NCBI GenBank assembly: GCA_017311185.1
Contig: JAESUZ010001288.1
Coordinates: forward strand, 1-64,000
Direction of reading: 5' to 3'
Origin: Proteles cristata cristata
Taxonomy: Eukaryota; Chordata; Mammalia; Carnivora; Hyaenidae
Length of the DNA stretch: 64,000 nt
Position 1 is the stretch's first letter; every line of letters starts with the position of its first letter. Positions 35,580-48,694 of the stretch are shown here, piece by piece. A model generated the notes under the pieces. That model saw only the letters and a list, made by a program, of their open reading frames with translations, did not search any database and was not told the DNA's origin. The position numbers and the translations under genes were made by a program.

Positions 35580-35942
35580 TCCTTTTCCTTTTTTAATTTT
35601 TCATGCTTATTTGTTTTGCGAGAGAGAGAGTGTATGAGCAAGGGAGGAGGGGAGAGAGAGGGAGCCACAGAATCCGAAACACGCTCCAGGCTCTGAGCTG
35701 TGAACACAGAGCCCAACACGGGGCTAGAACCCACGGAACGGAGATCATGACCTTAGCCAAAGTCGGACGCTTAACCGACTGAGCCACCCAGGTGCTCCTC
35801 AGCATGTGTATTCTATCACTATCAATCTAGGGAAACACGATGGTAGTTGTGTGATGGTTTCCCCAACGTGTTCTTTCACAGAGTTGTCTTTAAGACTTCC
35901 CTTCTATTCAATGCATGTCTTTTCAAAATTACTCACTTACAG
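33605..35942 (+). repeat. Unit U14: type I haplotype a unit
   Basis: 2338 bp, 2031 without the SINE. A1 has CTAGTGGACG and B8 has AGTCAACTTATAG. Its size excess over neighbours is all in the SINE tail, which holds a long pure TTTC run. B9 has lost one base (CCTTCTATTCAATG). Confidence 0.92.
35492..35798 (-). mobile_element. CAN-SINE copy in U14
   Basis: 307-bp copy with the longest pure TTTC run in the window (about 35,508-35,581, roughly 18 repeats). The CT-rich part next to the tail is lost or replaced (TTTCCTTTTCC). The body has GACCTTAGCC. Confidence 0.93.
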
Positions 35943-38247
35943 AAACAATATGGAAAGTGAATGCTGCATTCCACACTATGTTGTACAATGCTGAGCAGCC
36001 TGCTCTTCCTTCATTGGTCCCAGCATCTGTACTCAGTCACTATCCTACTAGTGAACGTTGATGATAATTGAGTCATGGCTTCCCCACAGTGGTCTTTCCT
36101 GGAGTTGAGTATATCACACTGAGCTTATATTTCCATGCATGTGTTTTCAAACATTAGTAACTTAGTGAAACTGTATGGAAACTGAATGTGGTAGTTCACA
36201 CAGTGTTGTTTCAGAGTCGAGCACCCCGCACTTCCTTCAGGGTCTCAGCATCCGTTTTCAGTCACTATCTACCTAGTGAAAGATGATGGGAGTTGAAGGA
36301 GGGTCCCCACAGTGTACTCTTCAAGAGTTGAGTATATCACACTCAGCTTATACCTCCATGCATGTGTTTTCTAACGTTCCTCAGTGAAACAGTATGGTAA
36401 CTAAATGCTGTATTCCGCACAGTATTGTTTCACAGAGTCGAGCAACCCGCACTTCTTTTGTATTCTCAGCATCTGTTTTCTGTCCCTATCTACCTAGTGA
36501 AAGATGACGGTAGTTGAATGAGGGGTTCGCCACAGTGTTCTTTCACCGAGATGAAAATATCACACTAAGCTTAGACTTTCATGCATGTGTTTTCAAATAT
36601 TACTCACTTAGGGAAACAATATGATACCTGAATGCTGCATTCCGCACAGTGTTGTTTCACAGAGTTGAGCATCCTGCACTTCCTTCAATGGTCTCAGCAT
36701 ATGGTTTCCATCACGACCAACCTAGGAAACCAGGATGGTATTTGAATGGTACTTCCCGCACAGTGTTCGTTCACAGAGCTGAGTACATACCATTCGTCTT
36801 ATATCTCCAGGCCCTAGGTTTCCCACATTACTAACCGTGAAATAAGATTGTAGCTGTGCTCCACTACACTCTGGACTGTGAGTTTTCTCACAGTCCAGCA
36901 CAGTGCACTTCCCACATTGGACTCAGCATGTTTTCTCAATCACTATCCACCGAGGGAAACATGACGGTAGTGTAGGATCCGTTCCCCACAGTGTTCTTTC
37001 ACAGAGCTGAGTACATAACACTTACCTTAGAGTTCCATGATGTGTTTTCAAACATTACTAAGTTAGTACAGCAATATGGTAACTGAATGTTGCATTCCGC
37101 AGTGTTGTTTCACAGAGTCGAGCACCCTGCACTTCTTTCATTGATCTCAGCATATGTTTTCAGTACCTATCTACCTCATGAAAGATGAGCGCGGTTTAAT
37201 GAGGGTTTTGCCACAGTGTTCTTTCACAGAGTTGAGTATAGAACACTCAGCTTGTACTTCCATGCCTGTTGTCAAACATTCGTAACTTAGTGAACCAGTA
37301 TGGTAACTGAATGTTGAAGTTCACACAGTGTTCCGAGTCGAGCACCCTCTGCACTTCCTTCATGGTCTCAGCATCTGTTTTCAGTCACTATCTACCTAAG
37401 GAAAGATGATGGGAGTTGAATGAGGGTCCCCACAGTGTACTTCTAAAGAGTTGAGTATATCACACTGAGCTTATACATGTATGCATGTGATTCAAACATT
37501 ACTCACTTAGGTAAACAATATGGGGACTGAATCTTGCATTCCTCACAGTGCTCTATCACAGAATCCAGCAGCCTGCACTTCCTTCGATGGTCTCAGCATT
37601 TGTTTTCAATCACTGCCAACCTAGGAAATCATGACGGTAGTTGAAAGATGCATTGCACACAGTGTTCTTTCACAGAGTTTTGTCTGGAACACTCATCTTA
37701 TAGTTCCAGGCCATAGTTTTCAGATTGCCTGCTCAGGGAAACAAGATTGTACCTGAATATTTCGCTCCGTACAGTGACTTTTAGAGAGTTCAGACACTGC
37801 ACTTCCCACATTGGTATCAGCATGACTTTTCTTTCTTTATTCCTTTCTTTCTTTCTTTCTTTCTTTCTTTGTTTATCTCTTTTTTTCCTTAGTTTTTTAA
37901 TTTTTCATGCTTATTTGTTTTGCGAGAGAGAGAGTGTATGAGCAAGGGAGGAGGGGAGAGAGAGGGAGCCACAGAATCCGAAACACGCTCCAGGCTCTGA
38001 GCTGTGAACACAGAGCCCAACACGGGGCTAGAACCCAAGGAACGGAGATCATGACCTTAGCCAAAGTCGGACGCTTAACCGACTGAGCCACCCAGGTGCT
38101 CCTCAGCATGTGTATTCTATCACTATCAATCTAGGGAAACACGATGGTAGTTGTGTGATGGTTTCCCCAACGTGTTCTTTCACGGAGTTGTCTTTAAGAC
38201 TTCCCTTCTACTTCAATGCATGTCTTTTCAAAATTACTCACTTACAG
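35943..38247 (+). repeat. Unit U15: type I haplotype b unit
   Basis: 2305 bp, 2027 without the SINE. It follows haplotype a unit U14 and carries GAGCAACCCGC in A3. The left SINE flank reads TTGGTATCAGCATG and the SINE reads GACCTTAGCC, both also in U2 and U24. Confidence 0.92.
37825..38102 (-). mobile_element. CAN-SINE copy in U15
   Basis: 278-bp type I copy with a tail ending TTTGTTTATCTC; the body has GACCTTAGCC and a private GAACCCAAGGAACGG. Confidence 0.93.
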
Positions 38248-40548
38248 AAACAATATGGAAAGTGAATCCTGCATTCCACACTATGTTGTACAATGCTGAG
38301 CAGCCGCTCTTCCTTCATTGGACCCAGCATCTGTTCTCAGTCACTATCTAACTAGTGAACGTTGATGATAATTGAGTCATGGCTTCCCCACAGTGGTCTT
38401 TCCTGGAGTTGAGTATATCACACTGAGCTTATATTTCCATGCATGTGTTTTCAAACATTAGTAACTTAATGAAACTGTATGGAAACTGAATGTGGTAGTT
38501 CACACAGTGTTGTTTCAGAGTCGAGCACCCCGCACTTCCTTCAGGGTCTCAGCATCCGTTTTCAGTCACTATCTACCTAGTGAAAGATGATGGGAGTTGA
38601 AGGAGGGTCCCCACAGTGTACTTTTAAAGAGTTGAGTATATCACACTCAGCTTATACCTCCATGCATGTGTTTTCTAACGTTCCTCAGTGAAACAGTATG
38701 GTAACTAAATGCTGTATTCCGCACAGTATTGTTTCACAGAGTCGAGCACCCCGCACTTCTTTTGTATTCTCAGCATTTGTTTTCTGTCACTATCTACCTA
38801 GTGAAAGATGACGGTAGTTGAATGAGGGGTTCGCCACAGTGTTCTTTCGCCGAGATGAAAATATCACACTAAGCTTAGACTTCCATGCATGTGTTTTCAA
38901 ATATTACTCACTTAGGGAAACAATATGATACCTGAATGCTGCATTCCGCACAGTGTTGTTTCCCCGAGTTGAGCATCCTGCACTTCCTTCAATGGTCTCA
39001 GCATATGGTTTCCATCACGACCAACCTAGGAAACCAGGATGGTATTTGAATGGTACTTCCCGCACAGTGTTCGTTCACAGAGTTGAGTACATACCATTCG
39101 TCTTATATCTCCAGGCCCTAGGTTTCCCACATTACTAACCGTGAAATAAGATTGTAGCTGTGCTCCACTACACTCTGGACTGTGAGTTTTCTCACAGTCC
39201 AGCACACTGCACTTCCCACATTGGACTCAGCATGTTTTCTCAATCACTATCCACCGAGGGAAACATGACGGTAGTGTAGGATCCGTTCCCCACAGTGTTC
39301 TTTCACAGAGTTGAGTCCATAACACTTACCTTAGAGTTCCATGATGTGTTTTCAAACATTACTAAGTTAGTACAGCAATATGGTAACTGAATGTTGCATT
39401 CCGCAGTGTTGTTTCACAGAGTCGAGCACCCTGCACTTCTTTCATTGATCTCAGCATATGTTTTCAGTATCTATCCACCTCATGAAAGATGAGCGCGGTT
39501 TAATGAGGGGTTTGCCACAGTGTTCTTTCACAGAGTTGAGTAAATAACACTCAGCTTGTACTTCCATGCCTGTTGTCAAACATTAGTCACTTAGTGAAAC
39601 AGTATGGTAACTGAATGTTGAAGTTCACACAGTGTTCCGAGTCGAGCACCCTCTGCACTTCCTTCATGGTCTCAGCATCTGTTTTCAGTCACTATCTACC
39701 TAGGGAAAGATGATGGGAGTTGAATGAGGGTCCCCACAGTGTACTTCTAAAGAGTTGAGTATATCACACTGAGCTTATACATGTATGCATGTGTTTTCAA
39801 ACATTACTCACTTAGGTAAACAATATGGGGACTGAATCTTGCATTGCTCACAGTGTTCTATCACAGAATCCAGCAGCCTGCACTTCCTTCAATGGTCTCA
39901 GCATTTGTTTTCAATCACTGCCAACCTAGGATATCATGATGGTAGTTGAAAGATGCATTGCACACAGTGTTCTTTCACAGAGTTTTGTCTGGAACACTCA
40001 TCTTATAGTTCCAGGCCATAGTTTTCAGATTGCCTACTCAGGGAAACAAGATTGTACCTGAATATTTCGCTCCGTACAGTGACTTTTAGAGAGTTCAGAC
40101 ACTGCACTTCCCACATTGGTCTCAGCATGACTTTTCTTTCTTCATTCCTTTCTTTCTTTCTTTCTTTCTTTCTTTATCTCTTTTTTTCCTTAGTTTTTTA
40201 ATTTTTCATGCTTATTTGTTTTGCGAGAGAAAGAGTGTATGAGCAAGGGAGGAGGGGAGAGAGAGGGAGCCACAGAATCCGAAACACGCTCCAGGCTCTG
40301 AGCTGTGAACACAGAGCCCAACACGGGGCTAGAACCCACGGAACGGAGATCATGACCTGAGCCAAAGTCGGACGCTTAACCGACTGAGCCACCCAGGTGC
40401 TCCTCAGCATGTGTATTCTATCACTATCAATCAAGGGAAACACGATGGTAGTTGTGTGATGGTTTCCCCAACGTGTTCTTTCACAGAGTTGTCTTTAAGA
40501 CTTCCCTTCTACTTCAATGCATGTCTTTTCAAAATTACTCACTTACAG
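38248..40548 (+). repeat. Unit U16: type I haplotype b unit
   Basis: 2301 bp, 2027 without the SINE. A1 has a small deletion (GAGCAGCCGCTC). B5 has GAGTTGAGTCCATA, shared with U3 and U25. This second haplotype b unit in a row interrupts the a-b alternation. Confidence 0.92.
40130..40403 (-). mobile_element. CAN-SINE copy in U16
   Basis: 274-bp type I copy with CTTCATTCC at the tail start and a private GCGAGAGAAAGAG. Confidence 0.93.
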
Positions 40549-42451
40549 AAACAATATGGAAAGTGAATGCTGCATTCCACACTATGTTGTACAATGCTGA
40601 GCAGCCTGCTCTTCCTTCATTGGTCCCAGCATCTGTTCTCAGTCACTATCTAACTAGTGGACGTTGATGATAATTGAATCATGGCTTCCCCACAGTGGTC
40701 TTTCCTGGAGTTGAGTATATCACACTGAGCTTATATTTCCATGCATGTGTTTTCAAACATTAGTAACTTAGTGAAACTGTATGGAAACTGAATGTGGTAG
40801 TTCACACAGTGTTGTTTCAGAGTCGAGCACCCCGCACTTCCTTCAGGGTCTCAGCATCCGTTTTCAGTCTCTATCTACCTAGTGAAAGATGATGGGAGTT
40901 GAAGGAGGGTCCCCACAGTGTACTCTTAAAGAGTTGAGTATATCACACTCAGCTTATACCTCCATGCATGTGTTTTCAAACGTTCCTCAGTGAAACAGTA
41001 TGGTAAATAAATGCTGTATTCCGCCCAGTATTGTTTCACTGAGTCGAGCACCCTGCACTACCTTTGTATTCTCAGCATCTGTTTTCTGTGACTATCTACC
41101 TAGTGAAAGATGACGGTAGTTGAATGAGGGCTTCGCCACAGTGTTCTTTCACCGACATGAAAATATCACACTAAGCTTAGACTTCCATGCATGTGTTTTC
41201 AACTATTACTCACTTAGGGAAACAATAGGATAACTGAATGCTGCATTCCGCACAGTGTTGTTTCCCCGAGTTGAGCATCCTGCACTTCCTTCAGTGGTCT
41301 CAGCATATGGTTTCCATCACGAGCAACCTAGGAAACCATGACGGCATTTGAAAGATACATTCCGCACAGTGTTCTTTCACAGAGTTGAGTAAATAACATT
41401 CATCTTATACCTCCAGGCCCTAGGTTTCACACATTCCTAACAGTGAAATAAGATCGTAGCTGTGCTCCACTACACTCTCGACAGTGAGTTTTCTCAGAGG
41501 CCAGCACACTGCGCTTCCCACATTGGACTCAGCATGTTTTCTTAATCACTATCCACTTAGGGAAACATGATGGTAGTGTAGGATCCGTTCCCCACAGTGT
41601 TCTTTCACAGAGCTGAGTACATAACACTTACCTTTTAGTTCCATGATGTGTTTTCAAACATTACTAAGTTAGTACAGCAATATGGTAACTGAATGTTGCA
41701 TTCCGCAGTGTTGTTTCACAGAGTCGAGCACCCTGCACTTCTTTCATTGATCTCAGCATATGTTTTCAGTATCTATCTACCTCATGAAAGATGAGCGCAG
41801 TTTAATGAGGGATTTGCCACAGTGTTCTTTCACAGAGTTGCGTATAGAACACTCAGCTTATACTTCCATGCCTGTTGTCAAACATTAGTCACTTAGTGAA
41901 ACAGTATGGTAACTGAACGTTGTAGTACACACAGTGTTGTTTCAGAGTCGAGCACCCTCTGCAATTCCATCACGGTTTAAGCATCTGTTTTCAGTCACTA
42001 TCTACCTAGTGAAAGATGATGGGAGTTGAATGAGGGTCCCCACAGTGTACTTCTAAAGAGTTGAGTATATCACACTGAGCTTATACATGTATGCATGTGT
42101 TTTCAAACATTACTCACTTAGGTAAACAATATGGGGACTGAATCTTGCATTCCTCACAGTGTTCTATCACAGAATCCAGCAGCCTGCACTTCCTTCAATG
42201 GTCTCAGCATTTGTTTTCAATCACTGCCAACCTAGGAAATCATGATGGTAGTTGAAAGATGCATTGCACACAGTGTTCTTTCACAGAGTTTTGTCTGGAA
42301 CAGTCAACTTATAGTTCCAGGCCAAAGTTTTCAGATTGCCTACTCAGGCAAACAAGATTGTACCTGAATATTTCGCTCCGTACAGTGACTTTTAGAGAGT
42401 TCAGACACTGCACTTCCCACATTGGTCTCAGCATTACTTTTCTTTCTTTAT

Positions 42452-42499
<48 letters not shown>

Positions 42500-42902
42500 T
42501 ATTTCTTTCTTTCTTTCTTTCTCTCTTTTCTCTCTTTTTTTCCTTCCTTTTTTAATTTTTCATGCTTATTTGTTTTGCGAGAGAGAGAGTGTATGAGCAA
42601 GGGAGGAGGGGAGAGAGAGGGAGCCACAGAATCCGAAACACGCTCCAGGCTCTGAGCTGTGAACCCAGAGCCCAACACGGGGCTAGAACCCACGGAACGG
42701 AGATCATGACCTGAGCCAAAGTCGGACGCTTAACCGACTGAGCCACCCAGGTGCTCCTCAGCATGTGTATTCTATCACTATCAGTCTAGGGAAACACGAT
42801 GGTAGTTGTGTGATGGTTTCCCCAACGTGTTCTTTCACAGAGTTGTCTTTAAGACTTCCCTTCTACTTCAATGCATGTCTTTTCAAAATTACTCACTTAC
42901 AG
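40549..42902 (+). repeat. Unit U17: type I haplotype a unit with long SINE tail
   Basis: 2354 bp, 2032 without the SINE. It is the largest nine-dimer unit because its SINE insertion is 322 bp. The SINE body has GTGAACCCAGAGCC, as in the three long units U0, U19 and U21, and its left flank reads CAGCATTACTTT, as in U21. It looks like a nine-dimer relative of the long units. Confidence 0.92.
42436..42757 (-). mobile_element. CAN-SINE copy in U17
   Basis: 322-bp copy with a long tail interrupted by TTTATTTC and ending CTCTCTTTTCTCTC. The left target copy is TCAGCATT (shared with U21). The body has GTGAACCCAG, as in U0, U19 and U21. Confidence 0.93.
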
Positions 42903-44803
42903 AAACAATATGGAAAGTGAATGCTGCATTCCACACTATGTTGTACAATGATGAGCAGCCTGCTCTTCCTTCATTGGACCCAGCATCTGTTCTCAGTCAC
43001 TATCTAACTAGTGAACGTTGATGATAATTGAGTCATGGCTTCCACACAGTGGTCTTTCCTGGAGTTGAGTATATCACACTGAGCTTATATTTCCATGCAT
43101 GTGTTTTCAAACATTAGTAACTTAGTGAAACTGTATGGAAACTGAATGTGGTAGTTCACACAGTGTTGTTTCAGAGTCGAGCACCCCGCACTTCCTTCAG
43201 GGTCTCAGCATCCGTTTTCAGTCTCTATCTACCTAGTGAAAGATGATGGGAGTTGAAGGAGGGTCCCCACAGTGTACTTTTAAAGAGTTGAGTATATCAC
43301 ACTCAGCTTATACCTCCATGCATGTGTTTTCAAACGTTCCTCAGTGAAACAGTATGGTAACTAAATGCTGTATTCCGCACAGTATTGTTTCACAGAGTCG
43401 AGCAACCCGCACTTCTTTTGTATTCTCAGCATCTGTTTTCTGTCCCTATCTACCAAGTGAAAGATGACGGTAGTTGAATGAGGGGTTCGCCACAGTGTTC
43501 TTTCACCGAGATGAAAATATCACACTAAGCTTAGACTTTCATGCATGTGTTGTCAAATATTACTCACTTAGGGAAACAATATGATACCTGAATGCTGCAT
43601 TCCGCACAGTGTTGTTTCACAGAGTTGAGCATCCTGCACTTCCTTCAATGGTCTCAGCATATGGTTTCCATCACGACCAACCTAGGAAACCATGGATGGT
43701 ATTTGAATGGTACTTCCCGCACAGTGTTCGTTCACAGAGTTGAGTACATACCATTCGTCTTATATCTCCAGGCCCTAGGTTTCCCACATTACTAACCGTG
43801 AAATAAGATTGTAGCTGTGCTCCACTACACTCTGGACTGTGAGTTTTCTCACAGTCCAGCACACTGCACTTCCCACATTGGACTCAGCATGTTTTCTCAA
43901 TCACTATCCACCGAGGGAAACATGACGGTAGTGTAGGATCCGTTCCCCACAGTGTTCTTTCACAGAGCTGAGTACATAACACTTACCTTAGAGTTCCATG
44001 ATGTGTTTTCAAACATTACTAAGTTAGTACAGCAATATGGTAACTGAATGTTGCATTCCGCAGTGTTGTTTCACAGAGTCGAGCACCCTGCACTTCTTTC
44101 ATTGATCTCAGCATATGTTTTCAGTACCTATCTACCTCATGAAAGATGAGCGCGGTTTAATGAGGGGTTTGCCACAGTGTTCTTTCACAGAGTTGAGTAT
44201 AGAACACTCAGCTTGTACTTCCATGCCTGTTGTCAAACATTCTTAACTTAGTGAAACAGTATGGTAACTGAATGTTGAAGTTCACACAGTGTTCCGAGTC
44301 GAGCACCCTCTGCACTTCCTTCATGGTCTCAGCATCTGTTTTCAGTCACTATCTACCTAGGGAAAGATGATGGGAGTTGAATGAGGGTCCCCACAGTGTA
44401 CTTCTAAAGAGTTGAGTATATCACACTGAGCTTATACATGTATGCATGTGTTTTCAAACATTACTCACTTAGGTAAACAATATGGGGACTGAATCTTGCA
44501 TTCCTCACAGTGCTCTATCACAGAATCCAGCAGCCTGCACTTCCTTCGATGGTCTCAGCATTTGTTTTCAATCACTGCCAACCTAGGAAATCATGATGGT
44601 AGTTGAAAGATGCATTGCACACAGTGTTCTTTCACAGAGTTTTGTCTGGAACACTCATCTTATATTCCAGGCCATAGTTTTCAGATTGCCTACTCAGGGA
44701 AACAAGATTGTACCTGAATATTTCGCTCCGTACAGTGACTTTTAGAGAGTTCAGACACTGCACTTCCCACATTGGTCTCAGCATGACTTTTCTTTCTTTA
44801 TTC

Positions 44804-44850
<47 letters not shown>

Positions 44851-45215
44851 TCCTTTTTTAGTTTTTTAATTTTTCATGCTTATTTGTTTTGCGAGAGAGA
44901 GAGTGTATGAGCAAGGGAGGAGGGGAGAGAGAGGGAGCCACAGAATCCGAAACACGCTCCAGGCTCTGAGCTGTGAACACAGAGCCCAACACGGGGCTAG
45001 AACCCACGGAACGGAGATCATGACCTGAGCCAAAGTCGGACGCTTAACCGACTGAGCCACCCAGGTGCTCCTCAGCATGTGTATTCTATCACTATCAATC
45101 AGGGAAACACGATGGTAGTTGTGTGATGGTTTCCCCAACGTGTTCTTTCACAGAGTTGTCTTTAAGACTTCCCTTCTACTTCAATGCATGTCTTTTCAAA
45201 ATTACTCACTTACAG
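42903..45215 (+). repeat. Unit U18: type I haplotype b unit
   Basis: 2313 bp, 2027 without the SINE. It carries ACAATGATGAGC and TTGGACCC in A1, GAGCAACCCGC in A3, TGTTGTCAAATATT in B3 and ACATTCTTAACTTAG in B6, all shared with U20. With U19 it forms a 5792-bp pair closely matched by U20-U21. Confidence 0.92.
44786..45071 (-). mobile_element. CAN-SINE copy in U18
   Basis: 286-bp type I copy. The tail is a long TTTC run ending TTTCCTTTTTTAG, without the TTTATCTC element of its relative in U20. Confidence 0.93.
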
Positions 45216-46698
45216 AAACAATATGGAAAGTGAATGCTGCATTCCACACTATGTTGTACAATGCTGAGCAGCCTGCTCTTCCTTCATTGGTCCCAGCATC
45301 TGTTCTCAGTCACTATCTAACTAGTGGACGTTGATGATAATTGAATCATGGCTTCCCCACAGTGGTCTTTCCTGGAGTTGAGTATATCACACTGAGCTTA
45401 TATTTCCATGCATGTGTTTTCAAACATTAGTAACTTAGTGAAACTGTATGGAAACTGAATGTGGTAGTTCACACAGTGTTGTTTCAGAGTCGAGCACCCC
45501 GCACTTCCTTCAGGGTCTCAGCATCCGTTTTCAGTCTCTATCTACCTAGTGAAAGATGATGGGAGTTGAAGGAGGGTCCCCACAGTGTACTCTTAAAGAG
45601 TTGAGTATATCACACTCAGCTTATACCTCCATGCATGTGTTTTCAAACGTTCCTCAGTGAAACAGTATGGTAAATAAATGCTGTATTCCGCCCAGTATTG
45701 TTTCACTGAGTCGAGCACCCTGCACTACCTTTGTATTCTCAGCATCTGTTTTCTGTGACTATCTACCTAGTGAAAGATGACGGTAGTTGAATGAGGGCTT
45801 CGCCACAGTGTTCTTTCACCGAGATGAAAATATCACACTAAGCTTAGACTTCCATGCATGTGTTTTCAACTATTACTCACTTAGGGAAACAATAGGATAA
45901 CTGAATGCTGCATTCCGCACAGTGTTGTTTCCCCGAGTTGAGCATCCTGCACTTCCTTCAGTGGTCTCAGCATATGGTTTCCATCACGAGCAACCTAGGA
46001 AACCATGACGGCATTTGAAAGATACATTCCGCACAGTGTTCTTTCACAGAGTTGAGTAAATAACATTCATCTTATACCTCCAGGCCCTAGGTTTCACACA
46101 TTACTAACAGTGAAATAAGATCGTAGCTGTGCTCCACTACACTCTCGACAGTGAGTTTTCTCACATTCCAGCACACTGCACTTCCCACGTTGGACTCAGC
46201 ATGTTTTCTCAATCACTATCCACCGAGGGAAACATGACAGTAGTGTAGGATCCGTTCCCCACAGTGTTCTTTCACAGAGCTGAGTACATAACACTTACCT
46301 TAGAGTTCCATGATGTGTTTTCAAACATTACTAAGTTAGTACAGCAATATGGTAACTGAATGTTGCATTCCGCAGTGTTGTTTCACAGAGTCGAGCACCC
46401 TGCACTTGTTTCATTGATTTCAGCATATGTTTTCAGTATCTATCTACCTCATGAAAGATGAGCGCGGTTTAATGAGGGGTTTGCCACAGTGTTCTTTCAC
46501 AGAGTTGAGTAAATAACACTCAGCTTGTACTTCCATGCCTGTTGCCAAACATTAGTAACTTAGTGAAACAGTAAGGTAACTGAATGTTGAAGTTCACACA
46601 ATATTCCGAGTCGAGCACCCTCTGCACTTCCTTCATGGTCTCAGCATCTGTTTTCAGTCACTATCTACCTCGGGAAAGATGATGGGAGTTGAATGAGG

Positions 46699-47825
46699 GT
46701 CCCCACAGTGTACTTTTAAAGAGTTGAGTATATCACACTCAGCTTATACCTCCATGCATGTGTTTTCTAACGTTCCTCAGTGAAACAGTATGGTAACTAA
46801 ATGCTGTATTCCGCACAGTATTGTTTCACAGAGTCGAGCACCCTGCACTACCATTGTATTCTCAGCATCTGTTCTCTGTGACTATCTACCTAGTGAAAGA
46901 TGACGGTAGTTGAATGAGGGCTTCGCCACAGTGTTCTTTCACCGAGATGAAAATATCACACTAAGCTTAGACTTCCATGCATGTGTTTTCAACTATTACT
47001 CACTTAGGGAAACAATAGGATAACTGAATGCTGCATTCCGCACAGTGTTGTTTCCCCGAGTTGAGCATCCTGCACTTCCTTCAGTGGTCTCAGCATATGG
47101 TTTCCATCACGAGCAACCTAGGAAACCATGACGGCATTTGAAAGATACATTCCGCACAGTGTTCTTTCACAGAGTTGAGTAAATAACATTCATCTTATAC
47201 CTCCAGGCCCTAGGTTTCACACATTACTAACAGTGAAATAAGATCGTAGCTGTGCTCCACTACACTCTCGACAGTGAGTTTTCTCAGAGGCCAGCACACT
47301 GCGCTTCCCACATTGGACTCAGCATGTTTTCTTAATCACTATCCACTTAGGGAAACATGATGGTAGTGTAGGATCCGTTCCCCACAGTGTTCTTTCACAG
47401 AGCTGAGTACATAACACTTACCTTTTAGTTCCATGATGTGTTTTCAAACATTACTAAGTTAGTACAGCAATATGGTAACTGAATGTTGCATTCCGCAGTG
47501 TTGTTTCACAGAGTCGAGCACCCTGCACTTCTTTCATTGATCTCAGCATATGTTTTCAGTATCTATCTACCTCATGAAAGATGAGCGCAGTTTAATGAGG
47601 GATTTGCCACAGTGTTCTTTCACAGAGTTGCGTATAGAACACTCAGCTTATACTTCCATGCCTGTTGTCAAACATTAGTCACTTAGTGAAACAGTATGGT
47701 AACTGAACGTTGTAGTACACACAGTGTTGTTTCAGAGTCGAGCACCCTCTGCAATTCCATCACGGTTTAAGCATCTGTTTTCAGTCACTATCTACCTAGT
47801 GAAAGATGATGGGAGTTGAATGAGG
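46699..47825 (+). repeat. Extra five-dimer segment (B2-A7 repeated) in U19
   Basis: 1127 bp with the same monomer content and the same junction class as in U0: A7-type GAATGAGG is followed by B2-type GTACTTTTAAAG, placing the exchange between 46,694 and 46,716. An ordinary B7 follows at 47,826. Confidence 0.9.
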
Positions 47826-48225
47826 GTCCCCACAGTGTACTTCTAAAGAGTTGAGTATATCACACTGAGCTTATACATGTATGCATGTGTTTTCAAACAT
47901 TACTCACTTAGGTAAACAATATGGGGACTGAATCTTGCATTCCTCACAGTGTTCTATCACAGAATCCAGCAGCCTGCACTTCCTTCAATGGTCTCAGCAT
48001 TTGTTTTCAATCACTGCCAACCTAGGAAATCATGATGGTAGTTGAAAGATGCATTGCACACAGTGTTCTTTCACAGAGTTTTGTCTGGAACAGTCAACTT
48101 ATAGTTCCAGGCCAAAGTTTTCAGATTGCCTACTCAGGCAAACAAGATTGTACCTGAATATTTCGCTCCGTACAGTGACTTTTAGAGAGTTCAGACACTG
48201 CACTTCCCACATTGGTCTCAGCATG

Positions 48226-48241
48226 ACTTTTCTTTCTTTAT

Positions 48242-48289
<48 letters not shown>

Positions 48290-48549
48290 TATTTCTTTCT
48301 TTCTTTATTTCTTTCTCTCTTCTCTCTTTTTTTCCTTCCTTTTTTAATTTTTCATCTTTATTTGTTTTGCGAGAGAGAGAGTGTATGAGCAAGGGAGGAG
48401 GGGAGAGAGAGGGAGCCACAGAATCCGAAACACGCTCCAGGCTCTGAGCTGTGAACCCAGAGCCCAACACGGGGCTAGAACCCACGGAACGGAGATCATG
48501 ACCTGAGCCAAAGTCGGACGCTTAACCGACTGAGCCACCCAGGTGCTCC
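48226..48549 (-). mobile_element. CAN-SINE copy in U19
   Basis: 324-bp copy. The tail is interrupted twice by TTTATTTC and ends CTCTCTTCTCTC. The body has TTTTTCATCTTTATTTG and GTGAACCCAG, shared with U0 and U21. Confidence 0.93.
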
Positions 48550-48694
48550 TCAGCATGTGTATTCTATCACTATCAATCTAGGGAAACACGATGGTAGTTG
48601 TGTGATGGTTTCCCCAACGTGTTCTTTCACAGAGTTGTCTTTAAGACTTCCCTTCTACTTCAATGCATGTCTTTTCAAAATTACTCACTTACAG

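Larger units (their letters stand above)
45216..48694 (+). repeat. Unit U19: long type I haplotype a unit (14 dimers)
   Basis: 3479 bp, 3155 without the SINE. It is near-identical to U0, including the ACACAATATTCC and ACCTCGGGAAAG variants and the same A7-to-B2 junction. It differs from U0 at scattered single bases (for example AGTGAAACTG here and AGTTAAACTG in U0). Confidence 0.93.

Noticed and set aside
1..48694. One large (about 45 kb) segmental duplication explaining U0 and U19
   Set aside because: U1 does not match U20 in its diagnostic variants (ACAATGCTGAGC against ACAATGATGAGC, CACCCCGC against CAACCCGC), so the similarity ends near the unit border.
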